A DNA stretch of 43,351 bases. It comes from a virus. Positions 12,660-19,580 of the stretch are shown piece after piece. The stretch spans positions 1-43,351 of the IMG/VR virus record IMGVR_UViG_3300042015_000035. One strand, given 5' to 3'. Under the pieces are notes generated by a model that had not been told where the DNA came from, did not search any database, and saw nothing but the letters and a program-made list of their open reading frames with translations. A program made the position numbers and the translations under genes. Positions within the stretch are counted from its first letter, which is position 1, and each line of letters starts with the position of its first letter.

Positions 12660-14026
12660 GATTTTCAATAGAAGCTGAGCAAAGCCTAGTTGGTGGACTG
12701 CTGTTAGATCCAAATCGACTTGATGACGTTTTAGAGATTACTGGTGCCGAAGATTTTTACAGTGCTGATAACCGCTCTATCATGCGTTACATCACTGAGG
12801 TGGCTCAGGCTGGCCGAACTGCTGACGTGATTACCGTTGCTGATGCCATGAGTGACGCCGGGATGCTTGATGCAGCTGGTGGCATTGGTTACCTGGTTGA
12901 GCTGGCCAACAACACGCCTGGAGCATCCAACGTTGCAGCCTACGCTCACATCGTAGCCGAGAGGGCGATAGAGCGCCGTATCAGCGAGGCAGGGCAGCGC
13001 ATAGCCGAATTAGGCGAAGATGAGTCCATTGGTGTGGATGACAAGCTGGACACGCTACACGGCGAACTGGCGGGGCTTGAGCGCAAGGATTTAACCACGG
13101 ATTACAAAGTGTTTGACCAGATTCTTAAATCCCGGGTTCAGGTGCTTGATGACAAATTCCGGGGAATGGTTAAGCGCGGAATTGATCTTGGATTCACCGA
13201 CCTGGACAGAAGGTTTCAGGGAATAACAGAAACCGACCTGATTGTCCTGGCTGCTCGCCCGTCAATGGGGAAAAGCGCACTTGCGTTTAACATTGCGAGA
13301 AACATTGCCATGGGTGGGCGCGAGGTTATTATTTTCTCGATGGAAATGAGCCGGGAGCAGGTTGTTGACCGGATGATTTCATCACTGGCCGGCATAGAGT
13401 CAGACAAGATCAGAAGCGGGCAGCTTAAGGAACAGGATTGGCCGGCGCTATCGGCTGCTGTTCAGCGCATGAAGGGATTAAAAATTCACATCATAGATAC
13501 ACCCGGGATAGACGTTAGGCGCGCCCAGGCTATTTGCAGGAAGTTTGCGCGCAATGGCGATATAGGGTTGATCGTTGTTGATTACCTTCAACTGATGACC
13601 GACTCTCGCGAGAAGGATCGATTGCAGGTTGTTTCGAGTGTTAGCCGTGAGCTGAAGAAAATGGCAAAGATGATTAAGTCGCCGGTAATAGCATTGTCAC
13701 AGCTTAACCGCTCATGCGAGCAACGCGGAGACAAGAGGCCGCTACTTTCAGACCTTCGCGAGTCTGGCCAGATTGAGCAGGACGCCGACATAATAAGTTT
13801 TATTTATCGCGATGAGTATTACCACGAAAACAGCCCAAACAAAGGGCTTGCCGAAATCATCACAAGAAAGTTCAGGGAAGGCGAAAACGGTACGGAAATT
13901 TTAGGAACAGAATTTCAGTTTGCAAGGTTCACAAATTTAAGCCAGGTTATTTACGATCACGACTGGCAAGAAAGAGAGCGAGAAAAAGAAAGCAAAGGAG
14001 CAAAACGCAGCGGCGGATTCAGTTGA
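12656..14026 (+). CDS. dnaB: Replicative DNA helicase, DnaB family
   Basis: The 456-aa protein is a full-length DnaB: an N-terminal domain (residues 1-105, starting SIEAEQSLVGGLLLDPN), a linker, and a RecA-like motor. Walker A is ARPSMGKS (200-207), motif SMEMS near 228, Walker B GLIVVDYLQLM (304-314), and QLNRSCEQR and LRESGQIEQDADI further on. It unwinds DNA at the fork and would be loaded by the initiator. ATG overlaps the initiator stop. Past its TGA the +1 frame stays open for 26 codons (see findings). Confidence 0.95.
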   Translation: MRFSIEAEQSLVGGLLLDPNRLDDVLEITGAEDFYSADNRSIMRYITEVAQAGRTADVITVADAMSDAGMLDAAGGIGYLVELANNTPGASNVAAYAHIVAERAIERRISEAGQRIAELGEDESIGVDDKLDTLHGELAGLERKDLTTDYKVFDQILKSRVQVLDDKFRGMVKRGIDLGFTDLDRRFQGITETDLIVLAARPSMGKSALAFNIARNIAMGGREVIIFSMEMSREQVVDRMISSLAGIESDKIRSGQLKEQDWPALSAAVQRMKGLKIHIIDTPGIDVRRAQAICRKFARNGDIGLIVVDYLQLMTDSREKDRLQVVSSVSRELKKMAKMIKSPVIALSQLNRSCEQRGDKRPLLSDLRESGQIEQDADIISFIYRDEYYHENSPNKGLAEIITRKFREGENGTEILGTEFQFARFTNLSQVIYDHDWQEREREKESKGAKRSGGFS

Positions 14027-14106
14027 CGATAAGCCTACGCCAAAGCCGCTAACACCAGAAGAGATTAAAGACTTGGAAAAATTAAATAACCTAAGAGGAA
14101 AGTGAT

Positions 14107-14472
14107 ATGAGCAAGCAAGTTTGGTCTAAAGATGAAGAGAATTTTAATTGTGATAGCCTTAGCGAGCTGATTCGTGATTACGATTTAATATCTGGCAATG
14201 AGGTGTGGTTTGGAGCGGCCTACAGCCCATCACCAATAAGGTTTATTGATGCTGACTCTATTATTGAATATGCGCAAGAGCGAGCCTATGATGATTTTGG
14301 AGATTATGCAGAAGATTTTCTTAATGGCGTAACTGATGAGGAAAAGAAAAATCTCAATGATTTTCTTCGCGAATGGTTAGAAAGAAATGCTGATGTTACT
14401 TTTTACTCTGTAACCGATCAAGAAAAATATAAAATAACAAACGAAGATATAGAAAAAGCGTACGCTAAATAA
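14107..14472 (+). CDS. Acidic hypothetical protein
   Basis: The 121-aa protein is strongly acidic (DDFGDYAEDFLNGVTDEEKK) and mostly helical. It starts MSKQVWSKDEENFNCDSLSE with GAGGAAAG upstream. Such acidic proteins can mimic DNA, but nothing specific supports that here. Not recognised. Confidence 0.7.
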   Translation: MSKQVWSKDEENFNCDSLSELIRDYDLISGNEVWFGAAYSPSPIRFIDADSIIEYAQERAYDDFGDYAEDFLNGVTDEEKKNLNDFLREWLERNADVTFYSVTDQEKYKITNEDIEKAYAK

Positions 14473-14514
14473 TTAGCACATTCCAGACAACGATAGATTG
14501 AATAGGATTAGAGT

Positions 14515-14808
14515 ATGAATATATTGCATCTTACCCTAAAGAAAAAATGGTTTGATATGATTCTTTCCGGTGAAAAGAAAGAAGAGTATAGGGAAATTAA
14601 AAAGTATTGGTCAGATAGGTTTTATGGTGTTAATAATTACAGCCTTGTTTGCTTTACTAATGGCTATGGAAATCATCGACCATCGCTCACAATAGAGCTT
14701 AATGATATTTGTGTAGGTCAGGGAAATACAGAATGGGGTGCGCCAAATGATCAGGATGTTTTTATACTTGAGCTTGGCTTAATAATTTCAAAGAGAAATA
14801 TATCATGA
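14515..14808 (+). CDS. ASCH-domain protein
   Basis: The 97-aa protein fits the ASCH (PUA-like) fold: ILHLTLKKKWFDMILSGEKK, then EYREIKKYW, and later FTNGYGNHRPSLTIEL. ASCH proteins bind RNA or modified nucleotides and are frequent in phages; some members cleave RNA or act on cytidine derivatives. Here it lies just downstream of the replication genes. Activity cannot be read from the sequence. Confidence 0.8.
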   Translation: MNILHLTLKKKWFDMILSGEKKEEYREIKKYWSDRFYGVNNYSLVCFTNGYGNHRPSLTIELNDICVGQGNTEWGAPNDQDVFILELGLIISKRNIS

Positions 14809-14900
14809 ACCACATACCGCCGGAAATAGTAGTCCTGGCAATATTTGATCGTTTGCGCGTGAAGCTGCCAATGTGGCAAATAAATTACATAGGGTATTGA
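14805..14900 (+). CDS. Possible 31-aa peptide
   Basis: The frame MNHIPPEIVVLAIFDRLRVK fits exactly between the ASCH gene (ATGA overlap) and the methyltransferase. Its length makes it tentative. The central part is amphipathic. Confidence 0.45.
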   Translation: MNHIPPEIVVLAIFDRLRVKLPMWQINYIGY

Positions 14901-14901
14901 T

Positions 14902-15408
14902 ATGATAATCACAAGAGAATGGGCGATGCCAAATCATAAAACGTTTGACATAAAGCCAATAAGGAAATGTATAGACAGAAATATATTTGGAGTTAGTATT
15001 GATCCATTTGCAAACCAGTCAAGAATTGCCACGCATAACAATGACCTTGATCCACAATATGGTTGCGAGTTTAACATGGAGGCTATAGATTTTCTAAAGT
15101 CATTTGGCGATGAGTCTGTCGATTCTGTTTTATTTGACCCTCCATATAGCCCGAGGCAAATTTCAGAATGCTATAAAGCTCTAGGCCGTAGCGTTAACAT
15201 GCAGACAACACAGTCCAGCTTTTGGTCTGAGCTTAAAAACGAAATATCAAGGATAGTTAAGCCATCAGGTATTGTTATGACATTCGGATGGAACAGTGGT
15301 GGGATAGGCAAGAAAAATGGTTTTGAGATAATCGAAATATTAATGGTTGCTCATGGCGGCTGGCATAATGACACAATCACAACAGTTGAAAGAAAACTGG
15401 ATAAATAG
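14902..15408 (+). CDS. DNA adenine methyltransferase-like protein
   Basis: The 168-aa protein contains the amino-methyltransferase motif IV DPPY (SVLFDPPYSPRQISECYKAL, about 74-93), then a helix and VKPSGIVMTFGWNSGG, the usual strand after it. It lacks a clear glycine-rich SAM motif I; IFGVSIDPFAN near residue 29 may fill this place. Small versions like this are common in phages and may methylate adenine to evade restriction. ATG 14902 is used; an ATG at residue 9 is possible. Confidence 0.75.
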   Translation: MIITREWAMPNHKTFDIKPIRKCIDRNIFGVSIDPFANQSRIATHNNDLDPQYGCEFNMEAIDFLKSFGDESVDSVLFDPPYSPRQISECYKALGRSVNMQTTQSSFWSELKNEISRIVKPSGIVMTFGWNSGGIGKKNGFEIIEILMVAHGGWHNDTITTVERKLDK

Positions 15409-15416
15409 GCGTTGAT

Positions 15417-15884
15417 ATGGGCGAATCATGGACTGTAAACAGCAAGCCAACACTTGACGGATATATAGTTCAGGTCAGGAATTGGTTTGATGAGCATAAG
15501 TATTTGACATTTCCAAAGCCAAGGATTGGAGCTGATCGCTCAATAGATCAAAACAGTCTATTCCATGTTTGGTGCTCTCAGTGGATAGGCTATAAACTTG
15601 GAAAGGATTACAGGAGAGTTGAAAAGGCCGAGCTTTCCGGAATGAAGCGAACAGTTAAAAAGCTTTATCTGATTAACAATCCAGATTCAGCAGCTTGGAT
15701 GATTCAGGAAATTACCGACTACTCAACCGGCAAAAAGAAAAAAGATTATACCAGCTCATCAGACTGGAAAACCGGCGAAATGTTTATGGTATTAAACTGG
15801 ATTCAATTAGCCGCTGCAAATGATGGGCTTATCCTTGAGTCAAAAGGCGAGCACGCCAAGCTAACCAGAGAGGCGCAATCATGA
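15417..15884 (+). CDS. NinB-like recombination protein
   Basis: The 155-aa protein begins with a strand region and contains RSIDQNSLFHVWCSQWIGYK, similar to the RSLDQN block of lambda NinB (Orf). Then comes KTGEMFMVLNWIQLAAANDG, near the C-terminus. NinB/Orf helps recombinases load by interacting with SSB-coated DNA. It sits next to NinG as in lambdoid nin regions, which is the strongest support. Confidence 0.55.
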   Translation: MGESWTVNSKPTLDGYIVQVRNWFDEHKYLTFPKPRIGADRSIDQNSLFHVWCSQWIGYKLGKDYRRVEKAELSGMKRTVKKLYLINNPDSAAWMIQEITDYSTGKKKKDYTSSSDWKTGEMFMVLNWIQLAAANDGLILESKGEHAKLTREAQS

Positions 15885-16093
15885 TCTGTTCTGTGTGCAA
15901 AACCAAGCCAGTAACCATACAAGGCGCCTCAACCTGTAGCTTAAGGTGTGCTACTGAGGCGTGCGGCGATGATCCAGAGCTTGTTCAAAAGCGGCTTAGA
16001 GAGCAGGTTCAGGAAGTTAACAATATCTGCATAAGTGAGCGCGAGAGATTGCAGGCTGAGTGGCGTAGGGCGAATCCGGGGCTGATGAGATGA
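15881..16093 (+). CDS. Small zinc-binding protein
   Basis: The 70-aa protein starts MICSVCKTKPVTIQGASTCS and has two cysteine pairs (CSVC and CSLRC), a probable zinc ribbon, then a charged helix. ATG overlaps the NinB-like stop; TGA overlaps the NinG start. Function unknown. Confidence 0.65.
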   Translation: MICSVCKTKPVTIQGASTCSLRCATEACGDDPELVQKRLREQVQEVNNICISERERLQAEWRRANPGLMR

Positions 16094-16692
16094 ATCGCAC
16101 ACCAAGGCCGCGCCCGTGCCCAGTATGCCGCGAAGAGTTCACCCCAAAGCGAATACCTAACACGCTGAAAATCACGCCATGCTGCACTAACCCTGGATGT
16201 GTTCTGGATTACGCCCAGGGGCTTAGGGCGAAGGATTTCAACCGGGAAACCAAAGCCATGAAAGATAAATTTCTGGATAACGACGTATCGCACTGGAAAA
16301 AGAAGGCTCAGAAGGCGTTTAACGAGTTTATCAGGCTGAGGGATGCGCACCTACCTTGCGTATCGTGTGACAAGCCATATGACTGGCACGGGCAATGGCA
16401 CGCAGGGCACTACAAAACGACCGGTGCGCGCCCTGATTTGCGTTTTAACGAGGATAACTGCCACAAGCAGTGCTCTGTATGTAATAACCACCTATCAGGC
16501 AACCTGGCAAACTACAGGTTGGAGCTGGAAAACAGAATCGGCATGGATAGGCTGCTGGCACTTGAAGTTGTGCTCAAATCAAAACCTATTAGGCTGGCTG
16601 ACTACAAAGAAATACATGTCAATTACACGGCCAAAATAAAAGAATTAAAATATCTTCAAAATAGTGTTGACAGTGGGGCATCCACATATTAA
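16090..16692 (+). CDS. ninG: NinG/Rap recombination endonuclease
   Basis: The 200-aa protein matches NinG (Rap): an N-terminal zinc ribbon (CPVCREEF ... CCTNPGC), then KAQKAFNEFIRLRDAHLPCV, SCDKPYDWHGQWHAGHYKTT, and ARPDLRFNEDNCHKQCSVCN. In lambda, Rap is a structure-specific endonuclease acting on recombination intermediates. It closes the nin-like block. Its last codons contain the -35 of the next promoter. Confidence 0.9.
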   Translation: MNRTPRPRPCPVCREEFTPKRIPNTLKITPCCTNPGCVLDYAQGLRAKDFNRETKAMKDKFLDNDVSHWKKKAQKAFNEFIRLRDAHLPCVSCDKPYDWHGQWHAGHYKTTGARPDLRFNEDNCHKQCSVCNNHLSGNLANYRLELENRIGMDRLLALEVVLKSKPIRLADYKEIHVNYTAKIKELKYLQNSVDSGASTY

Positions 16693-16695
16693 TAT
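16667..16695 (+). promoter_or_regulatory. Strong sigma-70 promoter before the RNA-rich block
   Basis: Perfect TTGACA (16667-16672) and TAATAT (16690-16695) are separated by 17 nt. It is the closest match to consensus in the window. It overlaps the NinG gene end and lies about 34 nt before the next ATG. It is placed to drive the 16.7-20.8 kb block with its structured RNAs and tRNA, and perhaps the head genes. Confidence 0.8.
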
Positions 16696-16728
16696 GAACG
16701 CATAGACAAACAACAACGGGTGAGCGAG

Positions 16729-16920
16729 ATGAACAAGACTTCAGCCAAGGTAATTAATAATTATGCAAATAGTATTGCAATGAAAAAAATTATTAACAAA
16801 AAAGGATGGTCAAAGCAGGATGCAGTTTATGCTTTGGCAGATTATGTTACCAGCGGATCGAAAGTTTCAGTTTATGAGTTTTTAAATAACTACAAAAATA
16901 CAACAGTTTCTTTGCATTAA
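16729..16920 (+). CDS. Hypothetical small basic protein
   Basis: The 63-aa protein (MNKTSAKVINNYANSIAMKK...) is basic and helical; WSKQDAVYALADYVTSGS could be a helix-turn-helix-like unit but is weak. ATG 16729 has GGGTGA upstream; GTG 16720 is in frame. First gene after the strong promoter. Confidence 0.6.
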   Translation: MNKTSAKVINNYANSIAMKKIINKKGWSKQDAVYALADYVTSGSKVSVYEFLNNYKNTTVSLH

Positions 16921-16929
16921 CGGACAATT

Positions 16930-17169
16930 ATGAATATTGATAATTCATTTTATGAGCATTACGGATATAGGAGATGCAGAGAGCATACCTTAAGAATTAT
17001 AGCTGATAATCGACCAGAATCATTAGCGGTAGAGGCGGCGAATCAAATTAATCATTTGAAAAAGTGCTTAAGAGAAATTTGTTGTGCAGTTGAGAGTCAT
17101 AATAAATCAACTAACGATAGCATTGCTTTGATAGAATTGAAAGAATCTAAAAATGCATTAAATAAATAG
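16930..17169 (+). CDS. Hypothetical small protein
   Basis: The 79-aa protein begins MNIDNSFYEHYGYRRCREHT and continues with a helix (EAANQINHLKKCLREICCAV). It has four cysteines but no metal-site pattern. Not recognised. Confidence 0.55.
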   Translation: MNIDNSFYEHYGYRRCREHTLRIIADNRPESLAVEAANQINHLKKCLREICCAVESHNKSTNDSIALIELKESKNALNK

Positions 17170-17189
17170 GTTATATAGTTGGAGTTTTA

Positions 17190-17327
17190 ATGCCTAAACC
17201 AAGAAGCGAAATAGATTCAAACAAGCGAAAGAACTACAAGGATAAAGGGCTAACCGATGTAAGGATCTGGATAAAACCAGAAAACAAGCCAGAAGCTCGC
17301 AGGATGGAGAAAGAGTGGCGTAAGTGA
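17190..17327 (+). CDS. Small ribbon-helix-helix-like protein
   Basis: The 45-aa protein has RKNYKDKGLTDVRIWIKPEN, a strand with alternating residues like the DNA-contacting strand of small phage RHH proteins, then a short helix. GGAG lies 6 nt before ATG 17190. Assignment is tentative. Confidence 0.5.
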   Translation: MPKPRSEIDSNKRKNYKDKGLTDVRIWIKPENKPEARRMEKEWRK

Positions 17328-17536
17328 ATTTAAATAAAGGTTATAATGTGAAAATTAGTTATGTAGATTTCAAGAAAGAATTTCCGGTATTAAAAGGAGA
17401 TGGGCAGATATTCAATAAATTTTTCTACATTAAAAAATACTGGAATGGAAAGATTATTGTTATCGGATTTAAGAGTCATCAGATTACATTTGATTTTCGC
17501 GGTAATTTTTTTAATGAGATGACAGGAAAGAAGTAA
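17324..17536 (+). CDS. Hypothetical beta-rich small protein
   Basis: The 70-aa protein (FFYIKKYWNGKIIVIGFKSH...) appears mostly beta-stranded and basic. GTG 17324 overlaps the previous stop; a GTG at 17348 with AAAGG upstream is also possible. Its stop lies right at the start of the structured RNA. Confidence 0.55.
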   Translation: MNLNKGYNVKISYVDFKKEFPVLKGDGQIFNKFFYIKKYWNGKIIVIGFKSHQITFDFRGNFFNEMTGKK

Positions 17537-17858
17537 TGGCAAGCCAATTCGGCATAAAGGAATTGGCAACCTAAATAGCGCTGCGGCTTTAACTAACTCA
17601 GTCGCGTGAGGTCAGCCCGGGCTGTAGTGTTATTTAGGTTGTGTAGGCTATAGCACAACAGGGTAGCGAGCCACTGCGTTGTAGTTTTAACAGTGGCAAA
17701 CAAGCTAAACGAAAGCCGGGTTAATCGCCGGAGCAGGTGAGTAGCAGTGCGATAGCTACAGGGAGTCGCACAGTGAACTGCATAGGCCTGAAGACCCTGT
17801 AGCCACTGATCATGGGTTTAGCAATGAGCGCAGGTATTAACGCTGCGCAGTTTTAAAT
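17537..17858 (+). ncRNA. Structured RNA with H-type pseudoknot, abutting tRNA-Pro
   Basis: No open frame of note occurs on either strand. Hairpins seen: 17543-17550 with 17560-17567 (8 bp perfect); 17568-17577 with 17631-17640 (10 bp perfect), enclosing the palindrome CAGCCCGGGCTG; 17639-17643 with 17654-17658 (5 bp); 17670-17676 with 17691-17697 (7 bp perfect); 17828-17833 with 17843-17848 (6 bp). A pseudoknot is formed by 17747-17752/17766-17771 (6 bp) crossing 17755-17763/17795-17803 (9 bp), with 2-nt linkers. The tRNA follows at 17859. It is probably one transcript, later cut by RNase P. Not recognised as a known family. Confidence 0.7.
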
Positions 17859-17935
17859 CAGAGCGTAATGTCAATTGGTAGGCGGCCGCCCTTGGATGGC
17901 GGGGGTTGTAGGTTCGAGTCCTACCGCTCTGACCA
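17859..17935 (+). tRNA. tRNA-Pro(UGG)
   Basis: The 77-nt sequence folds as a cloverleaf. Acceptor CAGAGCG/CGCTCTG (C1-G72 as in proline tRNAs), D stem TGTC/GGCG with loop AATTGGTA, anticodon stem CCGCC/GGCGG with loop CTTGGAT (anticodon TGG), and T arm GTAGG-TTCGAGT-CCTAC. Then comes discriminator A and encoded CCA. It reads CCA and probably other proline codons. It directly follows a structured RNA. Confidence 0.93.
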
Positions 17936-17940
17936 TATTC

Positions 17941-17951
17941 GCCGAAATGGC
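17941..17951 (+). other. GCCGAAAtGGC hairpin after the tRNA
   Basis: Immediately 3' of the tRNA, GCC-GAAAT-GGC can form a tiny hairpin. The surrounding 13-mer ATATTCGCCGAAA (17935-17947) is repeated at 18229-18241, where the hairpin is GCC-GAAA-GGC. The two sites flank the 80-aa gene 17986-18228. The role may be in RNA processing or tertiary docking. Confidence 0.4.
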
Positions 17952-17985
17952 ACATAATTATTATTGCAATTAACAGGAATAAATC

Positions 17986-18228
17986 ATGATCGGACAAAAC
18001 ATTATATTTTACGCGCCAGATGAAAAAATAGGTAAGTCTCTGGAAGAATGCGAGGCTTTTAGAGTTAAGTTATCAGACGAAATACTGAAGCGTTATCCTG
18101 AGGCTAGCGTACATGTTTCGCCTCGCGAAGGTCATCGTCGTGTAAGCGGTTTTAGTACAGAAGAAAACGATAACGCAGACGCAGAGGTGGCTGAGTGGTT
18201 GGATAAACTTATTAAAAGGCTTGCGTGA
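17986..18228 (+). CDS. Hypothetical protein between RNA elements
   Basis: The 80-aa protein begins MIGQNIIFYAPDEKIGKSLE and contains a helix (ECEAFRVKLSDEILKRYPEA), then VHVSPREGHRRVSGF and an acidic helix ending WLDKLIKRLA. It looks like a real folded protein. AGGA lies before ATG 17986. Its position between structured RNAs may be chance. Not recognised. Confidence 0.7.
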   Translation: MIGQNIIFYAPDEKIGKSLEECEAFRVKLSDEILKRYPEASVHVSPREGHRRVSGFSTEENDNADAEVAEWLDKLIKRLA

Positions 18229-18440
18229 ATATTCGCCGAAAGGCAAAAATATAGTAGGCGAGGAAGGTCGGAGGACCATAGCCGAAAACTGGCGGACAAT
18301 GTTGATAGATCTGGCGGTGCTGCTGGCAGGCAGTCTGAAAGGGCTGCACTAATTCCGAGGAGAGAGCCGCGAGGATACAAGCTCTGGCCATGACTGATGA
18401 TTGGCTGAAACAGCGGCACTAATTCAATAACGGGTGATAT
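18229..18440 (+). other. Structured non-coding stretch, candidate RNA
   Basis: These 212 bases have no credible gene. Visible small stems: GCC-GAAA-GGC (18235-18244); GGTC-GGAG-GACC (18266-18277); GCC/GGC around GAAAACT (18281-18293); AGAGC/GCTCT (near 18363-18385). GCACTAATTC occurs twice, 70 bp apart (18346-18355 and 18416-18425), each time after a G/C-rich stem-like element. Stems are shorter than in the other RNAs, so this is a weaker candidate. Confidence 0.45.
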
Positions 18441-18656
18441 ATGAAACAGTTTGTTTTAAGTCATGACGATTACGAAAGCCTTTTGGCTGTGTTCACAATT
18501 GCATTAAGCTCCGGCGGCAATGAAAGAATGAATTCTGAAATAAAGGATCTGGAAACAAGAATTCAGCTAATTGCAAAAGATTGCAGTGATCCTTACCGCG
18601 CAGGACAAGTTGACATTATTCGCCAAATAAAAGACGTTCTTGAGATTGAATCATGA
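18441..18656 (+). CDS. Hypothetical helical protein
   Basis: The 71-aa protein (MKQFVLSHDDYESLLAVFTI...) is mainly helical and acidic. GGGTGAT lies before ATG 18441. The stop overlaps the start of the lipoprotein gene. Not recognised. Confidence 0.65.
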   Translation: MKQFVLSHDDYESLLAVFTIALSSGGNERMNSEIKDLETRIQLIAKDCSDPYRAGQVDIIRQIKDVLEIES

Positions 18657-18805
18657 AATACATATTGGCATTGTTAATAGTTGTCCTGGCTGGGTGTAAT
18701 AGTTCCGAGCCTGAGAAAATTGAAGAATCTGACCTTATAAAGGTTAACTTCAGTGATGGAAGTCTTGCGATTGCTGCGGAAAGGCAATTGTTCAGGGTGT
18801 TGTAA
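18653..18805 (+). CDS. Small lipoprotein, 50 aa
   Basis: The 50-aa protein has a clear lipoprotein signal: MKYILALLIVVLAGCNSSEP with lipobox VLAGC and the lipid cysteine at residue 15, followed by an acidic, polar mature part of 36 residues. Small phage lipoproteins made outside the lysis cassette often alter the cell surface (superinfection exclusion or receptor masking). That role is an inference. It overlaps both neighbours. Confidence 0.65.
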   Translation: MKYILALLIVVLAGCNSSEPEKIEESDLIKVNFSDGSLAIAAERQLFRVL

Positions 18806-18957
18806 TGAGCAATGGGGATTGCATAGGCAATGACTGCTACGAAGTAGTATGGCGCACTCCTTCTGCCATAAAGTATGGAAATGGCGCTGAAGCAATGTTT
18901 AAAATAATGGGAGCAAAAAAATGCCTGCGCGATTACGCAATAAAGTGCGCGGCATAA
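18805..18957 (+). CDS. Small cysteine-rich protein, 50 aa
   Basis: The 50-aa protein (MSNGDCIGNDCYEVVWRTPS...) has four cysteines and a short helix, with no clear membrane segment. ATG overlaps the lipoprotein TAA. Function unknown. Confidence 0.5.
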   Translation: MSNGDCIGNDCYEVVWRTPSAIKYGNGAEAMFKIMGAKKCLRDYAIKCAA

Positions 18958-19238
18958 ATGATGCTATGATTTATGCCGCTAACATGGAGTCTATTAGTGG
19001 TTGGCCAAAGTGTTATTTCTGGAGAGCTGTTTGGTGGAGGTTGCATTCTCGAGAAAGCATGAATAAATCAGATCCATTTAAATACTCAAGAAATCTTGTC
19101 ATGCTTTATAACGATATAAAGTTTAGAAGAAATCACTATATTGGAAAGCCAAAAGAAAAAACAGATTGGGAGTGGTCTGGTTTATTTAATCAAAAGCCAA
19201 ATGGCGGCATAACCGGAGAGCAAAATGCAATATTATAA
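18921..19238 (+). CDS. Basic hypothetical protein
   Basis: The 105-aa protein is basic and aromatic-rich (KCYFWRAVWWRLHSRESMNK). It begins inside the previous gene; GGGAG lies 7 nt before ATG 18921, with a second in-frame ATG at 18966. Not recognised. Confidence 0.55.
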   Translation: MPARLRNKVRGINDAMIYAANMESISGWPKCYFWRAVWWRLHSRESMNKSDPFKYSRNLVMLYNDIKFRRNHYIGKPKEKTDWEWSGLFNQKPNGGITGEQNAIL

Positions 19239-19374
19239 TGAGGATGATGGCAAAATCCATGCTGATTATAGCGAAGATGAAAGTCCTTGGCCGCTGTTTA
19301 TTGTCCTTGTAGTAGTATTTGGGGTGGTGGCATTTGGCGCGTATTATGTTGATGTAAGTGTGTTAAGTAACTGA
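19225..19374 (+). CDS. Small membrane protein, 49 aa
   Basis: The 49-aa protein has an acidic N-terminus (MQYYNEDDGKIHADYSEDES) and one membrane helix (PLFIVLVVVFGVVAFGAYYV). GGAGAG lies before ATG 19225. It overlaps the end of the previous gene by 14 nt. Function unknown. Confidence 0.6.
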   Translation: MQYYNEDDGKIHADYSEDESPWPLFIVLVVVFGVVAFGAYYVDVSVLSN

Positions 19375-19412
19375 TTTTGTAGTAAAATAAATTAACCTTT
19401 TGGAGAAATATT

Positions 19413-19580
19413 ATGAAGCTTAAATCTACCGGTCAAGTTGTTGAAGATCTGCCTTTTGTTGGAGTTGGTCACGCTCCATGGCCTACTGATTATCGCCGTG
19501 TGTTGATAGCCAATGACTGTAAAAACGGTAATCGTGCAGTAACTCAGATAGTTCATATTTCGAAACTGTCTGAAAAGTAA
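19413..19580 (+). CDS. Hypothetical protein just before the large RNA
   Basis: The 55-aa protein (MKLKSTGQVVEDLPFVGVGH...) looks like a small beta-rich fold. TGGAGA lies 7 nt before ATG 19413. Its stop is immediately followed by the large gene-free RNA region. Not recognised. Confidence 0.6.
   Translation: MKLKSTGQVVEDLPFVGVGHAPWPTDYRRVLIANDCKNGNRAVTQIVHISKLSEK

Noticed and set aside
17537-17575. 12-codon ATG frame at the start of the structured RNA
   Set aside because: It ends after 12 codons and coincides with the first 8-bp hairpin; it is not a credible gene.
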